64,000 bases of DNA, taken from the NCBI GenBank assembly GCA_013396915.1, contig VWZL01005057.1:186001-250000 (forward strand), read 5' to 3'. The DNA comes from Stercorarius parasiticus. Its lineage: Eukaryota > Chordata > Aves > Charadriiformes > Stercorariidae. Of the stretch, positions 12,001 to 23,825 are shown in pieces (positions within the stretch are counted from its first letter, which is position 1; each line of letters begins with the position of its first letter). Below the pieces are notes generated by a model, which worked only from the letters and a program-made list of their open reading frames with translations, was not told the DNA's origin and searched no databases. The translations under genes were made by a program, and so were the position numbers.

Positions 12001-15000
12001 CTTCCCTAGTATGGCTGATAAGTAAAGGTGGTCAAATACTTCACATACCAACATAATGAAGTTTATTTTGTTTTTATTACTTAAGTAAAACTGAGAAAGT
12101 CTTACAAAAATATTTAGGAAGATCTTCAGGCTACCAAACTACATCCTTGTGACATTTAGAAAGCTAGAAGCCAGCTCTTCCAAGAGCTTTTAAGGTTTTC
12201 TCAAATACCTTGAGAATGAGCTGTAAAGAGACTTACTTCATAAAAAAGGACTTTCATCTCTCAAGCAATGACATGGAGGTATTCAAAGCACATTATAGTT
12301 CACATTAAACTGAAACAAGTTTTACTAGGGAAAATGACCAACAACAATTACTAATTAAAGCTAACATTGAGACCTTCCTCACAGCTCTCACTGAAGTTAA
12401 AGCAATATATCTGTAAAGGTGAGATGAAATTACAGCCTTCTGCACACACAGGAACAGACTGGCTATTCATGAGCTGAAGCTGCTAACAAGCCAGCAGCAG
12501 TACCATAAAGGTGCAGAGACAATGAAAGAAAGGTAGCAGCAAATCCTAAGTCTACCCAAGCTTGAAAGAGATGTTTTTTTCCTACAAGAAATAATGGAAA
12601 GAGGGCACAACAAAAGCACTTTGAATTGTTCAGGCATCTCTCTGCACTCCCTTTCAGTTTCATGACACTCAACACAGCTCATCCTTTTCATCCTTGCATG
12701 CACCAGTTGCCACAGACCTGCCACATGATGGAACACATCAATGCTTCTGCAAAATACAAAAGGCCACTAAAATGTTGCAGGCCGAAGGAAATAGAGTATC
12801 TCTTTCCTTGGGCTATTTTAAGGATATTGAAATACTATCATAGTGTAAGGTAACAGCTTCACCTATTAACTGCCAGACTGTTTAACCTGTGTATTCTCGC
12901 AGAAGGTCACTTAGGTTTAAACAGAGAAGCAAAGCGTTGAAATTTTGATTTGAGATGGACTGAAGAATTAGTTACCTCTTGACAACTTCTGGAAAAATTC
13001 TTGGTACGCACTCTTTCTCCAGAGAAAGAAGTAATCTTTAAGGCAGGCTCACTCAGCTTTGTATTGCCACTGGAAGCTGCTAACAAACACCACAAAGATC
13101 AGAGTTGAAAGGAACGTTGTCTGTCCTGTTTTTCTCTCCAAGTGGCTCTCTCCACGTGGAAGGAGAGTACGAAAGTGCTGGCCTCTGCCTCCATTTAGGA
13201 AGCTGCAAATGCAGCTTTGTGGTGGTGGCGGAAGGGACACCAAAGAGGTGGGTGGAGGGGAAATCCTGGTATGGTTAGGAGCCCCCTGAGTAACTGCTCA
13301 GTAATGGGTGACCAGAAGGTCTGTGTATCACTTAAGTGGCAACAAGAGAAATGTCCAAATAATGATGTTTTAAAGCATCCCTTTATAAACATGAACAGCT
13401 GTCCTCAACGCTCCAGAACATGCAAAGCCCCTTTCTAATGGCACAGAGCAGGGCTCACACCACCTCTAACAGGTTTGACCTGCCAGGGCACTGAGCAGTC
13501 CTCAAACTGTACAAAACATTCATAGCTATTCCAACTGTCTTTTCTATGCCTAGTAAGTGATGGCAGAAAGTTGTAGTAAGCCCGTCTCAGGATTTACAGT
13601 TTGAAGCTTTCTAACACTTAACATCCTCTGAAACATAAAGGATGGATTTCTAATATAGCTGGTATGTAAAAATAAATCACACAATTGCAGCCCTCCAAAT
13701 TTACAAAGTTATTTTTCACATCCATTGCCTTCATGGATGGTATCATTACAATTTTTGCTTACAAAGAACACCTGCAACAAATCACAACCCTTTCCCCCCA
13801 CTTATTAATTACAATTAAAACATTCCTACAGAAGTGTTTCTTGAACAAATAAAGCAATTTATCATTTGTGTATGCTTAGAATTCAGATTCAAAAGTGTTC
13901 CAGCAGGCAACATTTAGTCAAGGAAAACCAAAAAAATGGGCAAACATGAGCAGGTCAGTCTCCACAGAGACTCAGCTGGAATGATAAATGGAGCTCACAC
14001 ATTTCACACTCGGACTACTTGGAAAACAAAATTACCTGCTGGCACTTGTTTCTTTTTCAGTCCTGCTGTCCATAAAACACAAAAAAAACAATGCGAGTCC
14101 CACAAAACTCTTGACAGCATTACATGCATCATTATGCATGGACTTATCTGCTCCACAACACCATTGCGAGGTTTTTCAGCTCCTATCATGGACCAGACCA
14201 GAAGCAGAACTGAGATGTAAACCACGAGAAGGACCCAGCCACAAAGCAGCTATTCCAGCTCTGCCAAGTGCCATTCATCTGCAGTGACAGTGATTCATTT
14301 CCCCCTGTTGTCACTCATATCAGCTGAAATGCCACTCATTAGCAAGACTGTAAGTAATATTTCTACCTAGCCTCTCCCTCCGATCCAAAAGAGGTCCAGC
14401 TTGGGAGGAAGAGCAGGACTTCATCAGGGAAGAGCGAGACAGAATGAGGGCAAGGGGCAGGAAAAAGCTGGTGGCAGAGACAGGAAAAATGCACAGGAAG
14501 AAAGCGATCACCCAGAAAGACTGGGAAAGATGGGTGGCTGAAACGAGCTGCTCACAGCTGTGGTTGAGCTCTGACTAGTGGAGGTCCTACTCTTTCTTTG
14601 GTACTAGTCTTTCTCCACCCTTCCCTGCATACCTTTGAAAAAAAAAATATACAATATCTTCACTGATCCTCTTAAAAGAGGCTTAATAACATCGTTTGAG
14701 GAAGGTGAAGAGATCTGAGGCAAGACAGAAGTAAAACAAAAGATCTTAGGAAACTGGTGATATTTTATGGATGGAAAATGGTACTATTTTCATGTACCTA
14801 ACCCCACACACCATCATTTCTTGACAGAATTGAGTATAAATCAGTTATTTTGAATTTTTAAAAGCACATTAAAAAGGAGGAAACACCTTTCCCCAGCATT
14901 TACTGTTTTCAAATTTACAAAGTGATATATCAGATAAGTATTTTGGGTCACAGTTCAGCTGTTACAGCTTTGAGGCCAACATGGTGGCACAACTGCAAGA

Positions 15001-15423
15001 GCTATCTTCTCAAAGTAAACTGGTGACAAAAGCAAACCATCGCCACAACAGACTGGTTAGGACCTGAGGGAACTTTGCTGAGACTTCTGCTTATTAGTTT
15101 CTGGAGCCCATCAATAGCACTCAACACCACAAAACAACTTTTATGTGGCTTCTGCTGCCTCCATGAATCCCCCTTTTATAGATTGTGTAAGATATCAGCC
15201 CCAGTAAACGCCAGTTCTATTTTATGATACAAGAAGAAAAAAGTCTGTAATGATCTGCCTAATGATAGAATCTCATGAGAAATTTTATATTACAACAATA
15301 AAGCGCCTGTTTGTTTTAACCTTCTATTACTCTCTAGGGACTCATTCACACTGTATTGCATAGAATTCACACGTACCCTGTGAAGGTTTCATATCCATTG
15401 CCCCCATATTATTATTTAATAGA
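9092..15423. other. Long unique noncoding stretch
   Basis: No gene is supported. Open frames reach about 100 codons (10423-10728 and 13988-14287, plus strand; 11579-11857, minus strand), but none resembles a protein family. Patches near 13140-13280 and 14200-14500 are somewhat richer in GC than their surroundings. No dispersed repeat is recognised. Confidence 0.45.
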
Positions 15424-15447
15424 TTTTTTTTTTAAGTACTTTTTTTT
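15424..15447. repeat. T-rich tract (T10 + T8)
   Basis: T10 at 15424-15433 and T8 at 15440-15447 are separated by AAGTAC. Simple low-complexity sequence. Confidence 0.8.
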
Positions 15448-18400
15448 CCCATGATACTGTGCAGCAGTGATGAAAACCGCAGGCAAACGGAGACAGACAT
15501 CTTTTACACTAAAATATCAAGGGGATCAAATTCCAAGCAGCAGCATCCATTATCCGCAGATAAGATGCTTTTCAGTCTTGGCTAACACAGGTAGTGGAAG
15601 CGGTTACTTGTACCTCAGTCTGAAACGATCAAAGCGAGGAAGAAGGATTAGATGTCAAAATACTTGAAGTGTATCCCTTTGATCAGGATCAAAATCAAGA
15701 CTGAACTTTGAATATAATGTGCTAGTACATTTCAGTGATCCTTTGAAGAGGGAAAAACTTAAATTCATGAACATGTAATACTGTTGCTACGAATGAGACA
15801 GTAAAGCTGACATCTTATTCTCTTTTCCTAATTTGGTAAACCCACCATGCTTACAACTTTCAGTTCTTACTCAAGAAACCAAATTCCTGCTTTTTAATAG
15901 GGCTGCATGACACACATCATCCTCATAAGCTGTGGTGCTGGGACTGACATCTTACTCCCATTTTCCACAAAGCTATTGCAAACAATTTCAGTTACATGTG
16001 ACCAGGTACGAAAGCATGTCTTTCTGTCATTTTTAGCCATTGTCTACGGTAGACTCAGTTCTGTATCACGCTCCATGTTATTAAAACACATTAAGACAAT
16101 GTTGTCCCATCTCCTATGGTTGCATACAGGACCCTGAGAAAAAACAAAAGCAACCCAAAAACCCAAGTAATGTTAAAGGACCAACACAATGGGATCGCAT
16201 AGTAATACAAGTTTGCCACTGGCAATTCTACTATGAAGAAAAAGCATTCAAAACAGTGACAAAATAAAATCTCTGATACCTCTCAGTTACCAGGTCACTA
16301 ATATTTTGAAAAATGCAGAGGAGGAATCTGAAAATTTTAAAAGGAAGAATTCCCAAATGCCACTCTCCATGCAAAAAATCTGGTACAGAAACCCTTAGCA
16401 GATTAAAATGGCTACTCAAGGCTGAAATGTAGAAATCATGATGAGGTAAAAAAGGTAATAAGAGGTCTGAAGTCATCTAAGCGGTTCCCACACTTTAAGA
16501 ACAAAGAATGCAATTACAAAACACAGGATCATGCACAAGGGCACATCAGACTAAGCCAAAATCTAAGCATCAAGGTGGCTACATGGTCTCTCAAGATAGC
16601 TACAAAAATTAATAAACTAGTAGCACAAACTTATGGAAAGAAGACTGGAAAGTCAGCATACACTAATGAAGAGCACCAGAGGTGCTTTTAGTCCTATATC
16701 AATTCTAGAATGAAGCAACCTTCTAAGGGAAAATCACGAGTTCAAGTTGTCAATGGTAAATTCACAGTAACTTTAGTTCAAAGCCTGGATTGAAACTTGC
16801 TATTTAAACGTAAGAAACCTCTTCTTTGTAGTCAATAAAGATTTTTCAGGGAGCTCACTCTGAATATGCACAAATTATCTTGAGACATCCCAAGACAGCC
16901 ATGTGAGCAAAAAAGTAAACGACTGGACTATTAAGTGAAATTACAGTATTGGCTAGAAGAAAAGAGAACAGGCCAAGAACTGAGACACACACAATGATTA
17001 TAAAAATTAAACTGCTAGAGTTTAAAAGTAAAATATTGTGAAAGATCATTACAGCATGCCCCAGTCACAAATAATGCAGACAGTCGGCAATATAGCGCCT
17101 GATTTTTGTCACTATTTAGTCCCGTATAGAAGGATTAGGGGCTTGTTTGCTTGCTTCAGTGTTGAGCGATGAACATGTTTGTTGACTTTTTTAAACAATC
17201 TCCATTTTCCACATGGTAGGAGTTCGCATTCTGAGTTGTTTTCTGACCATGAAAATAAAATGCAGCTAATCACCCTACAAAATCATTTGCACTCAAAGTA
17301 CTCCACACCTCACATTAAGATACAGTGTCCAGAATAAGGCCAGACACTGAAACTACTTCATGTTCACTTTTCACAAAAAAATTACTTTTCATTTCTACCC
17401 CTGTGGTATAAAAATGATACAGACTCCAACACTGGAGAAAATTACCGACACTAACTGCTGCCAATTTTGATTTTATTTCTCTGAACAAAGAAAACAAGTT
17501 TTATGAATTCTTAGTTAATACAAGTTTTCTTACACTAAAACACATTGCAAACAAGCAGCTTAGTTCACAAAGAGCTTGCATGCACCTTGATGGGCATTGA
17601 GCAGATAAAACCCCCAAACAACCAGCTTTGATTAAAAAAACCTTTTGATTCTAGTGCTGTTTCCATTGGAAATAAAGATGAAGCGCACAATCACTCACAG
17701 GCTGAAAACCTAGGAGCCACTGAAAAGTGGCTCCACCTTGAAGTGACAAACCTGAATCACAACAAAGATTTCCTTATGAGGTTACCAAATTCATTCTGGA
17801 ATGGCTCTGTTCTTGAATGTTTTGAAAGAATTAAAACTTTGCAGCTTATTACACCCTTCCAGTTCTTTTTCTCTGCTCCAACAAAAAAGAAAAGACAGAA
17901 GATATTTTCATGTAAAATGTCTTTCACATAGCTCATAATTGCATTGTTTTTCTATGGCATATTTAAGATATTGTTATTTTATTTAGACAATTACTGGTAT
18001 GCTTAGCTCTGTAAAAGTACATTACTCAAATAACAGTGCTGATTTGGGAAATCATTATGATGGACACTCATTCAGGTTTGAAATAATGACACCAAGAGAT
18101 AAGCACGCCAGGGATGAAGAGCTGCTTTCAACAGTTTGAATTATTATACATCAAAGGTTCAGCCAAAATTAACCTCCAATATAATCCTAATTTATCTAAT
18201 GAAAAGTACTATGTATCTCACTCACACATAAGTACATTTAGCAATTTTGCGTGTTCTTCTAGTAAGAACTTTCTTCCCATAATGACTGAAAGTTTCAAGC
18301 TTGTGAAAGCAGCAATTTTGTTCCCTGTCTGCCATGAATACTTCTTTGCTAGGTGCAAAAAAGGACTTCGGTATATGACAAAGACTCAGACAATGCAGTC

Positions 18401-21400
18401 AGCAGCTAAAGAAATGACTGTGTTCTGCATTGCTACATTCCATAATTATCTAAAGTTAATCCTCAAACTTTGCTTTAGTCATAGCATTTTGCTTTACAAT
18501 ATTAAAATTGGCTTTTGATCAAGACTCTGATTCTTCTCTTTCCTGTCCACAGGACTATTGATAATGCCTTTCTCATCAAGTTTTGAATAACCAGAAGAAA
18601 TTCTATCAATAGTGAGACTAGGTCATGTTCAGAGACCGAATTAAGCCCTTCTAAAGGAAAATTATTAGCCGCAGCTACCTTTAGTCTCTCCCCACCTTCT
18701 CTACCATCCTCTACATGCATCTTAACCTAGAACCCTCCTTCTACTCCTTCCTCTAAAGTTCAGCAAAAATCCAGATAGCAGGCTGGAGCCGAGCATTTCA
18801 ATAGGAGGAATTTACACACACAAACAGAAAAAGAGAGATAAACAGCAGGGTGCAACAGTAATACTCTCCCCAGTAAGGGCTTAGGGCTGTCCACACAATC
18901 CGTTGTCCACAGCTATAACCAGCCCCTGACAGCTAGTGACCGGCTCAGACCCACACCATGTAGCATGGAAAAGGTCTTGGCCTTGCACCCTGCAGCTGGG
19001 CACGATGCCCTGGGGGACCACAGCATGCCACCTGAGGGCTGCCCCTCACACTGGCAGCAGCGACAAAGGGCTGCCTGCTATTGAGCTGGAGCAGCAATAA
19101 GCTCACACCCTTAGAGAACTTCTCCAGAAGTTTAATTTCTTTTAAACCACCTCATTAGAAAACAACTTAGATGCTAGCTATCGCAGAGGCAAAATACGTG
19201 AAGGAAAGCTACATCAGCAGGCTAATTTTTTAATTATTTTTTTAAAAAAACAACCCCTGTGTTCTTACATAGATGGCACAACTGAACTACAAATCAACAA
19301 AATTACTCCCTCTACTTTAATCAGAAATTGGAGATTAATTTATAGGAAGATATGGATCAGAACTAGTTATAGGATTTTAAAGAAACTCAGATTTGCTCAA
19401 ATATATGTAGTCCACAATGTCACAATGAAACAACACAGAGCATTCTAGTAACATGGGAATAATTAACACTTGTGTCCACGTTGGATTCCACTTGGGCTTT
19501 GAACTAAGAAATCATGACTACCATGAAACTAAACAAGATGAGATAAGATAAAGGAAGCAGCCTGAATAGTGGAATTCAGGCTTGAGATGTATATTTACTC
19601 TCCTTTTAATCAAGTGTTTTAATTTTATAGTAATAATGCTGCTTCCTATGTTTATATATTTTTGCCCTTTCTTACAATCATAATTGAACATGCATAAGTC
19701 ACGTTAAGAATGTTTACATATTAATTGAAAATATAAATATAGATGGATCTCAGTGACGAGAACGATAATAATTTTACTGTTTGGCCCACGGGCAAGCTTT
19801 CTGGGAAGTATTTGTCACCTCATAATCTCCCAAAGGGACCCAAATATGTAAATGAAATTATTATTTTAAGTTGTACCTATGTAAAGATCAAGGATTTTTT
19901 TTTCTTTCTAAAAACATTCACAAAATGCATAACTACATTAAATACCATGTCATAGTACCACAAATAGAATATACGGGTTAAAAGCCAAATGAGACATTAA
20001 AATTACTAATTAGTAGTTCAGAATAGGAGATTTTTAGTACGAAAACATGTCTGAAACTACTATTTGCTGTTGCTAAATATTCCATCGTGAAGAAAAGCTG
20101 ATTAAAGCAGAAGCTGGGAGAAGGCTATTTTAGAACATACCAGCAGCAGATCAGTGTCTTGGTACAAAAATAAAATTAAACAAGGAACTGAATGTTCTGA
20201 GGATGAGTATGTGTTACTAAGAGCAAGGACTGGAATGAAGGTATTCACCCTGCCTAGGGGAGAGAGAGATGTAAACAAAAGACATTCATAGTTCAGAAAG
20301 ATAACTTTGAAAGAAGAACAATACCATTTATCCCCCTTAGGAAAAAAAAAAAATGTAGAAAAGGGGATAGGATGTTCCTCATCAGGTAGGCAATTTCAAA
20401 AATTCATATAACAGCCGGAATTACTCACCATAGATTTAAAAGCAGCAATAATAACAACAGTCTTTATTTGGAGCAACTTACTCTTTGGGTGAATTCTTCC
20501 CTCTTTACACACCATGCTGAGAACAACCACAAGGCACTGATACTTGATATATATGCTAGGTTCAGTTTAATTTTCACAGATTTATGTAAACGAATGTGGT
20601 TTAGTATTATAGACTTCAGAAGTGTAAAAAGTGAAGGGAAAGTGTCATTGTTGTTGGTGTTGCTATTGCAAATGACCCAAATCAAAATGGTTTGACCTTG
20701 AACCACCATAATGTATTGAAACAGGAATTTTACAGTTCTTTCTCACCTGTTCTGCCCTCCACCTCCACAAGGTTACATTATCCCAGAGCTGTCACAAAGT
20801 TCTGCTTTTTTAGCACCATTTTGTTTTAGCAGAGATTCTAACAAACCAAATTTATTCTTCTAGGTATGCTTTTTACAGAATAAGATCCGTTTCCATACAA
20901 TTTTTATTGAAGAAGCTGCAATAAGGATTTAAGGTTTTCTAAACTGAAAAACGTACCATCTCTTTGAGAAACTGAGCAAGTGACACCTCAGCAAGAGTCC
21001 AGGAATAACTACTTCAGATTTCATTGAAAACACCAAGCCGATACCCACCATAGGAAGGTCTTGTTGGATGCATGAAGGTATCTGACAAAAGCAGCAGATA
21101 TATCTAATGGAAACACTTTTCTGGGGACACATTCCCATAGCAAAGGACAGGGCTAATCACTGAAGTCTTATTGACTCTTGGCTCACAGAATAAACAGGGA
21201 TTTGTACTATGTCAAAGAGAAAAATCCTCATGTTATTCAGAGACAACTTGTTCATTACTTTCAGTATACTGCGTGTACAGTTTCACTGGATACACACAGC
21301 ATCGCTGAAATCTCCTGAGTCCCTAGTCTAAGGGCAAGTGTCACTCATACTAGGCTCCAAAACTGTACAAGTTGACATCTCCTTTACAGTGTTGGAAGAC

Positions 21401-21422
21401 AGAAAAGAAGTTTCATGGTTAC
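15448..21422. other. AT-rich unique noncoding stretch up to CR1
   Basis: No gene is supported. The longest frame is 134 codons (18114-18518, plus) in AT-rich sequence and shows no domain. A GC-richer patch lies at about 18940-19090. Everything else is ordinary AT-rich DNA with short homopolymers. Confidence 0.45.
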
Positions 21423-22540
21423 AGCGTTGGTGGATAAGGGAAGGGCCTGTGCAAAGCATTTGACGCTGTCCCACATGACATCCTTGTCTCTAAATTGGAG
21501 AGACATGGATTAGACTCGGTGGATAAGCTCAATGTTCAAGTGGAAACCAGTGACAAGTGGCATTCCTCAGGGGTCAGTATTGGGACTGGCGCTATTTAAC
21601 ATCTTTGTCGGCAACACAGACAGTGAGATTGAGCGCACCCTCAGCAAGTTTGCTGATGACACCAAGCTGTGTGGAACGGTCAACGTGCTGGAGGGAAGGG
21701 ATGCCATCCAGAGGGACCTGGACAGGCTTGAGAAGTGGGCCCACGAGAACCTCATGGGGTTCAACAAGACCAAAGGCAAGATCCTGCATGTGGGTAGGTA
21801 GGGGCAATCCCAAGCACCAATACAGGCTGAGTGGAGAATGGATTAAGAGCAGCCCTGAGGAAAAGGACTTGGGAGTGCTGGTGGATGAGAAGCTCAACAT
21901 GAGCCGGCAATGTGCGCTCGCAGCCCAGAAAACCAACCACATCCTGGGCTGCATCAAAAGAAGTATGGTCAGCAGGTCATGGGAGGCGATTCTGCCCCTC
22001 TATTCCACTCTCATGAGACCCCACCTGGAGTACTGCGTTCAGCTTTGGAGACCCCCATTAAGAAGGACATAGACCTGTTGGAACAGGTCCAGCAGAGGGC
22101 CACAAAGATGATCAGAGGGCTGGAGCACCTATGCTATGAGGACAGGCTGAGAAAGTTGGGGTTGTTCAGCCTGGAGAAGAGAAGGCTCCGAGGAGACGTT
22201 ACAGCAGCCTTCCAGTACCTAAAGGGGGCCTACAGGAAGGATGGGGAGGGACTCTTTATCAGGGAGTGTAGTGATAGGACGAGGGGTAATGGTTCTGAAC
22301 TGGAAGAAGGTAGATTTAGATTGGATATCAGGAAGAAATTCCTTACTGTGAGGGTGGTGAGGGCACTGGAACAGGTTGCTCAGGGAAGTTGTGGATGCCC
22401 CATCCCTGGAAGTGTTCAAGGCCAGGCTGGATGGGGGTCTGAGCAGCCTGGTCTAGTGGGAGGTGTCCCAGCCCATGGCAGGGGGGCTGGAACTATGAGA
22501 TCTTTAAGGTCCCTTCCAACTCAAACCATTCTGTGATTCT
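21423..22540 (+). mobile_element. 5'-truncated CR1 LINE, 3' part with reverse-transcriptase remnant
   Basis: This is a non-LTR retrotransposon copy of the avian CR1 family, covering the 3' part of ORF2 and the 3' end. In the first frame the motif [10 protein letters not shown] is followed by the reverse-transcriptase catalytic box FADD (21649-21660). The C-terminal part then continues in two other frames ([39 protein letters not shown]). The copy ends in ATTCTGTGATTCT, the short CR1 terminal repeat. A full element is about 4.5 kb, so roughly three quarters is missing at the 5' side; the exact 5' edge is uncertain by about 20 bases. The remnant cannot encode a working enzyme because it carries frameshifts and internal deletions relative to the family. 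Typical for CR1, there is no poly-A tail and I see no clear target-site duplication. Confidence 0.95.
21532..22536 (+). pseudogene. CR1 ORF2 (reverse transcriptase) remnant, frameshifted
   Basis: The remnant would have specified the end of the palm domain and the C-terminal region of CR1 ORF2 protein, which copies element RNA into DNA at a nicked target. The first frame (21532-21801) holds FADD at residues 40-43. It stops where GTAG is doubled (21794-21801), a net gain that shifts the frame. The second frame carries the homology to about 22050, where about one base has been lost. The third continues to 22360, and one extra G in the GGG at 22361-22363 shifts it again, so the last residues of that frame no longer match the family. 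Two further losses before 21532 removed parts of the upstream palm region. The copy is dead. Confidence 0.88.
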
Positions 22541-23811
22541 AAGTTCAATAAAAACGTTACTGCTTCCCAGAACAGGAAGGTTTTCCAAAAATTAGAGCTC
22601 TCTCTTTAAACTCTGTCTTGGGAAGAATCATTCTAGAGGCACCCTGCCCAGAAATGAAAATATGAATTAAGTCAGTTTTTCCTAAAAATACATGCAAGAG
22701 CTGAAGCAACATTAACACATTGTAATCCTGCTATGGAGATTGGAATCGCCAAGCAGCAGTGGGGAGTGCACAGAAGAAATTCAAGCTTAAGACCTCCCTG
22801 AGCTACAGAGGACAGAGTGAATAGCAATGCTTCTATACTTCACATGCTTAAGTGGTGAGTATATGTTACAAAACTTTATAAAACCAGCCATACTCAATAT
22901 TCTTCCTTTCAGCAGCTAGTTATTCGAGTGATAGAAGACTCTAGATGTTTACTGCAGGGGTGCCCTAAGGAAAGGACATCAGCTATGTCAGCTACCATAA
23001 GCACACTCAGCTAATGGATCTATCAGAACCAACTAAGCATGTCTTATCAGCAGGATTTAGGTGATGAAATACATAGTTAAGACAAACTGTCAATAAATCT
23101 GCTTTCAAATACAGTATCTTAATTAAAATGGTTCATTGTTTGCTTTTTTCCAGGTGGAATTAATTGCCTAGGGGCAATTACTGAGCTACCCCAATGCTAA
23201 CCTTTCATCAATGGCCAATTCTCAAAAGCAAGCAACTCAATAAAGCACTTACCACACAAATTCTGAAGACATAATCAAAACCCCTGATTATTCCCATTCA
23301 TTGAAGTTTTCATCTATATCATTTTGCTGGTTTTGCCCACACAAACTCATGAAAAAGCACAAATGACTGAAGTTTCACAAGCAAGACTAACTTCCTCTTT
23401 CAACACAAAAGGAAAGCCTAAATCTGTGGTTTTCATTATTTGTTCAAATACAGTTCACTCAGCTGGGAAAACAAACAATCCAAACCAAACATCCTCCCCA
23501 TTGCTGCAAAAGGACAAACCACAGATTCTACATAAGCATCTGACTCCCTACATCTCCAGACCTTCTCCTACAACTCTCGAGATACTGTTAAAGTGTAACA
23601 CTAGGTACATTAACCTGTTTTTTACGGCAAGACCACTTGCTTACCTAAGGAGAAGCGACCTGCCTCACCCTCTTGCACTTACAACAGGACCGCTAAAGTC
23701 CCTTCATCATTTCCCCCCCAAACTCCCTTCCAACAATTTCTCTTTCAGAAGCTCAGACCTACCTCTGTGCCCAACAGAGCCGTGCAGAGCAAACACTGAC
23801 CAGCAGCAGAA
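22541..23811. other. Unique noncoding sequence downstream of CR1
   Basis: No gene is supported. A plus-strand frame of 165 codons (23324-23821) is the longest outside the LINE, but it opens with TTG, is rich in S/T/P/N/K and resembles no known protein. An 8-bp perfect inverted repeat (TAATTGCC / GGCAATTA, loop TAGG) lies at 23161-23180. Confidence 0.4.
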
Positions 23812-23825
23812 GCTTCCATAGCAAC
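23812..23825 (+). promoter_or_regulatory. Candidate RFX X-box
   Basis: GCTTCCATAGCAAC matches the RFX-family X-box consensus (GTTNCCATAGCAAC type) at all but one constrained position. RFX factors bind such sites in promoters and enhancers of ciliary and MHC class II genes. It sits in a locally GC-richer patch (23700-23990), but no transcription start or gene is visible beside it, so function is unproven. Confidence 0.35.

Noticed and set aside
18114..18518. 134-codon plus-strand frame
   Set aside because: AT-rich, aromatic and lysine-rich composition with no family resemblance; likely chance.
20808..20822. TTTAGCACCATTTTG as a REST/NRSE left half-site
   Set aside because: The right half is absent and the core deviates from consensus.
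22955..22970. CAGGGGTGCCCT as a hAT transposon end
   Set aside because: No inverted partner was found and the similarity ends after about 12 bases.
23324..23821. 165-codon plus-strand frame, the longest outside the LINE
   Set aside because: It opens with TTG and not ATG, has low-information S/T/P/N/K composition, no recognisable domain, and no splice or promoter context.
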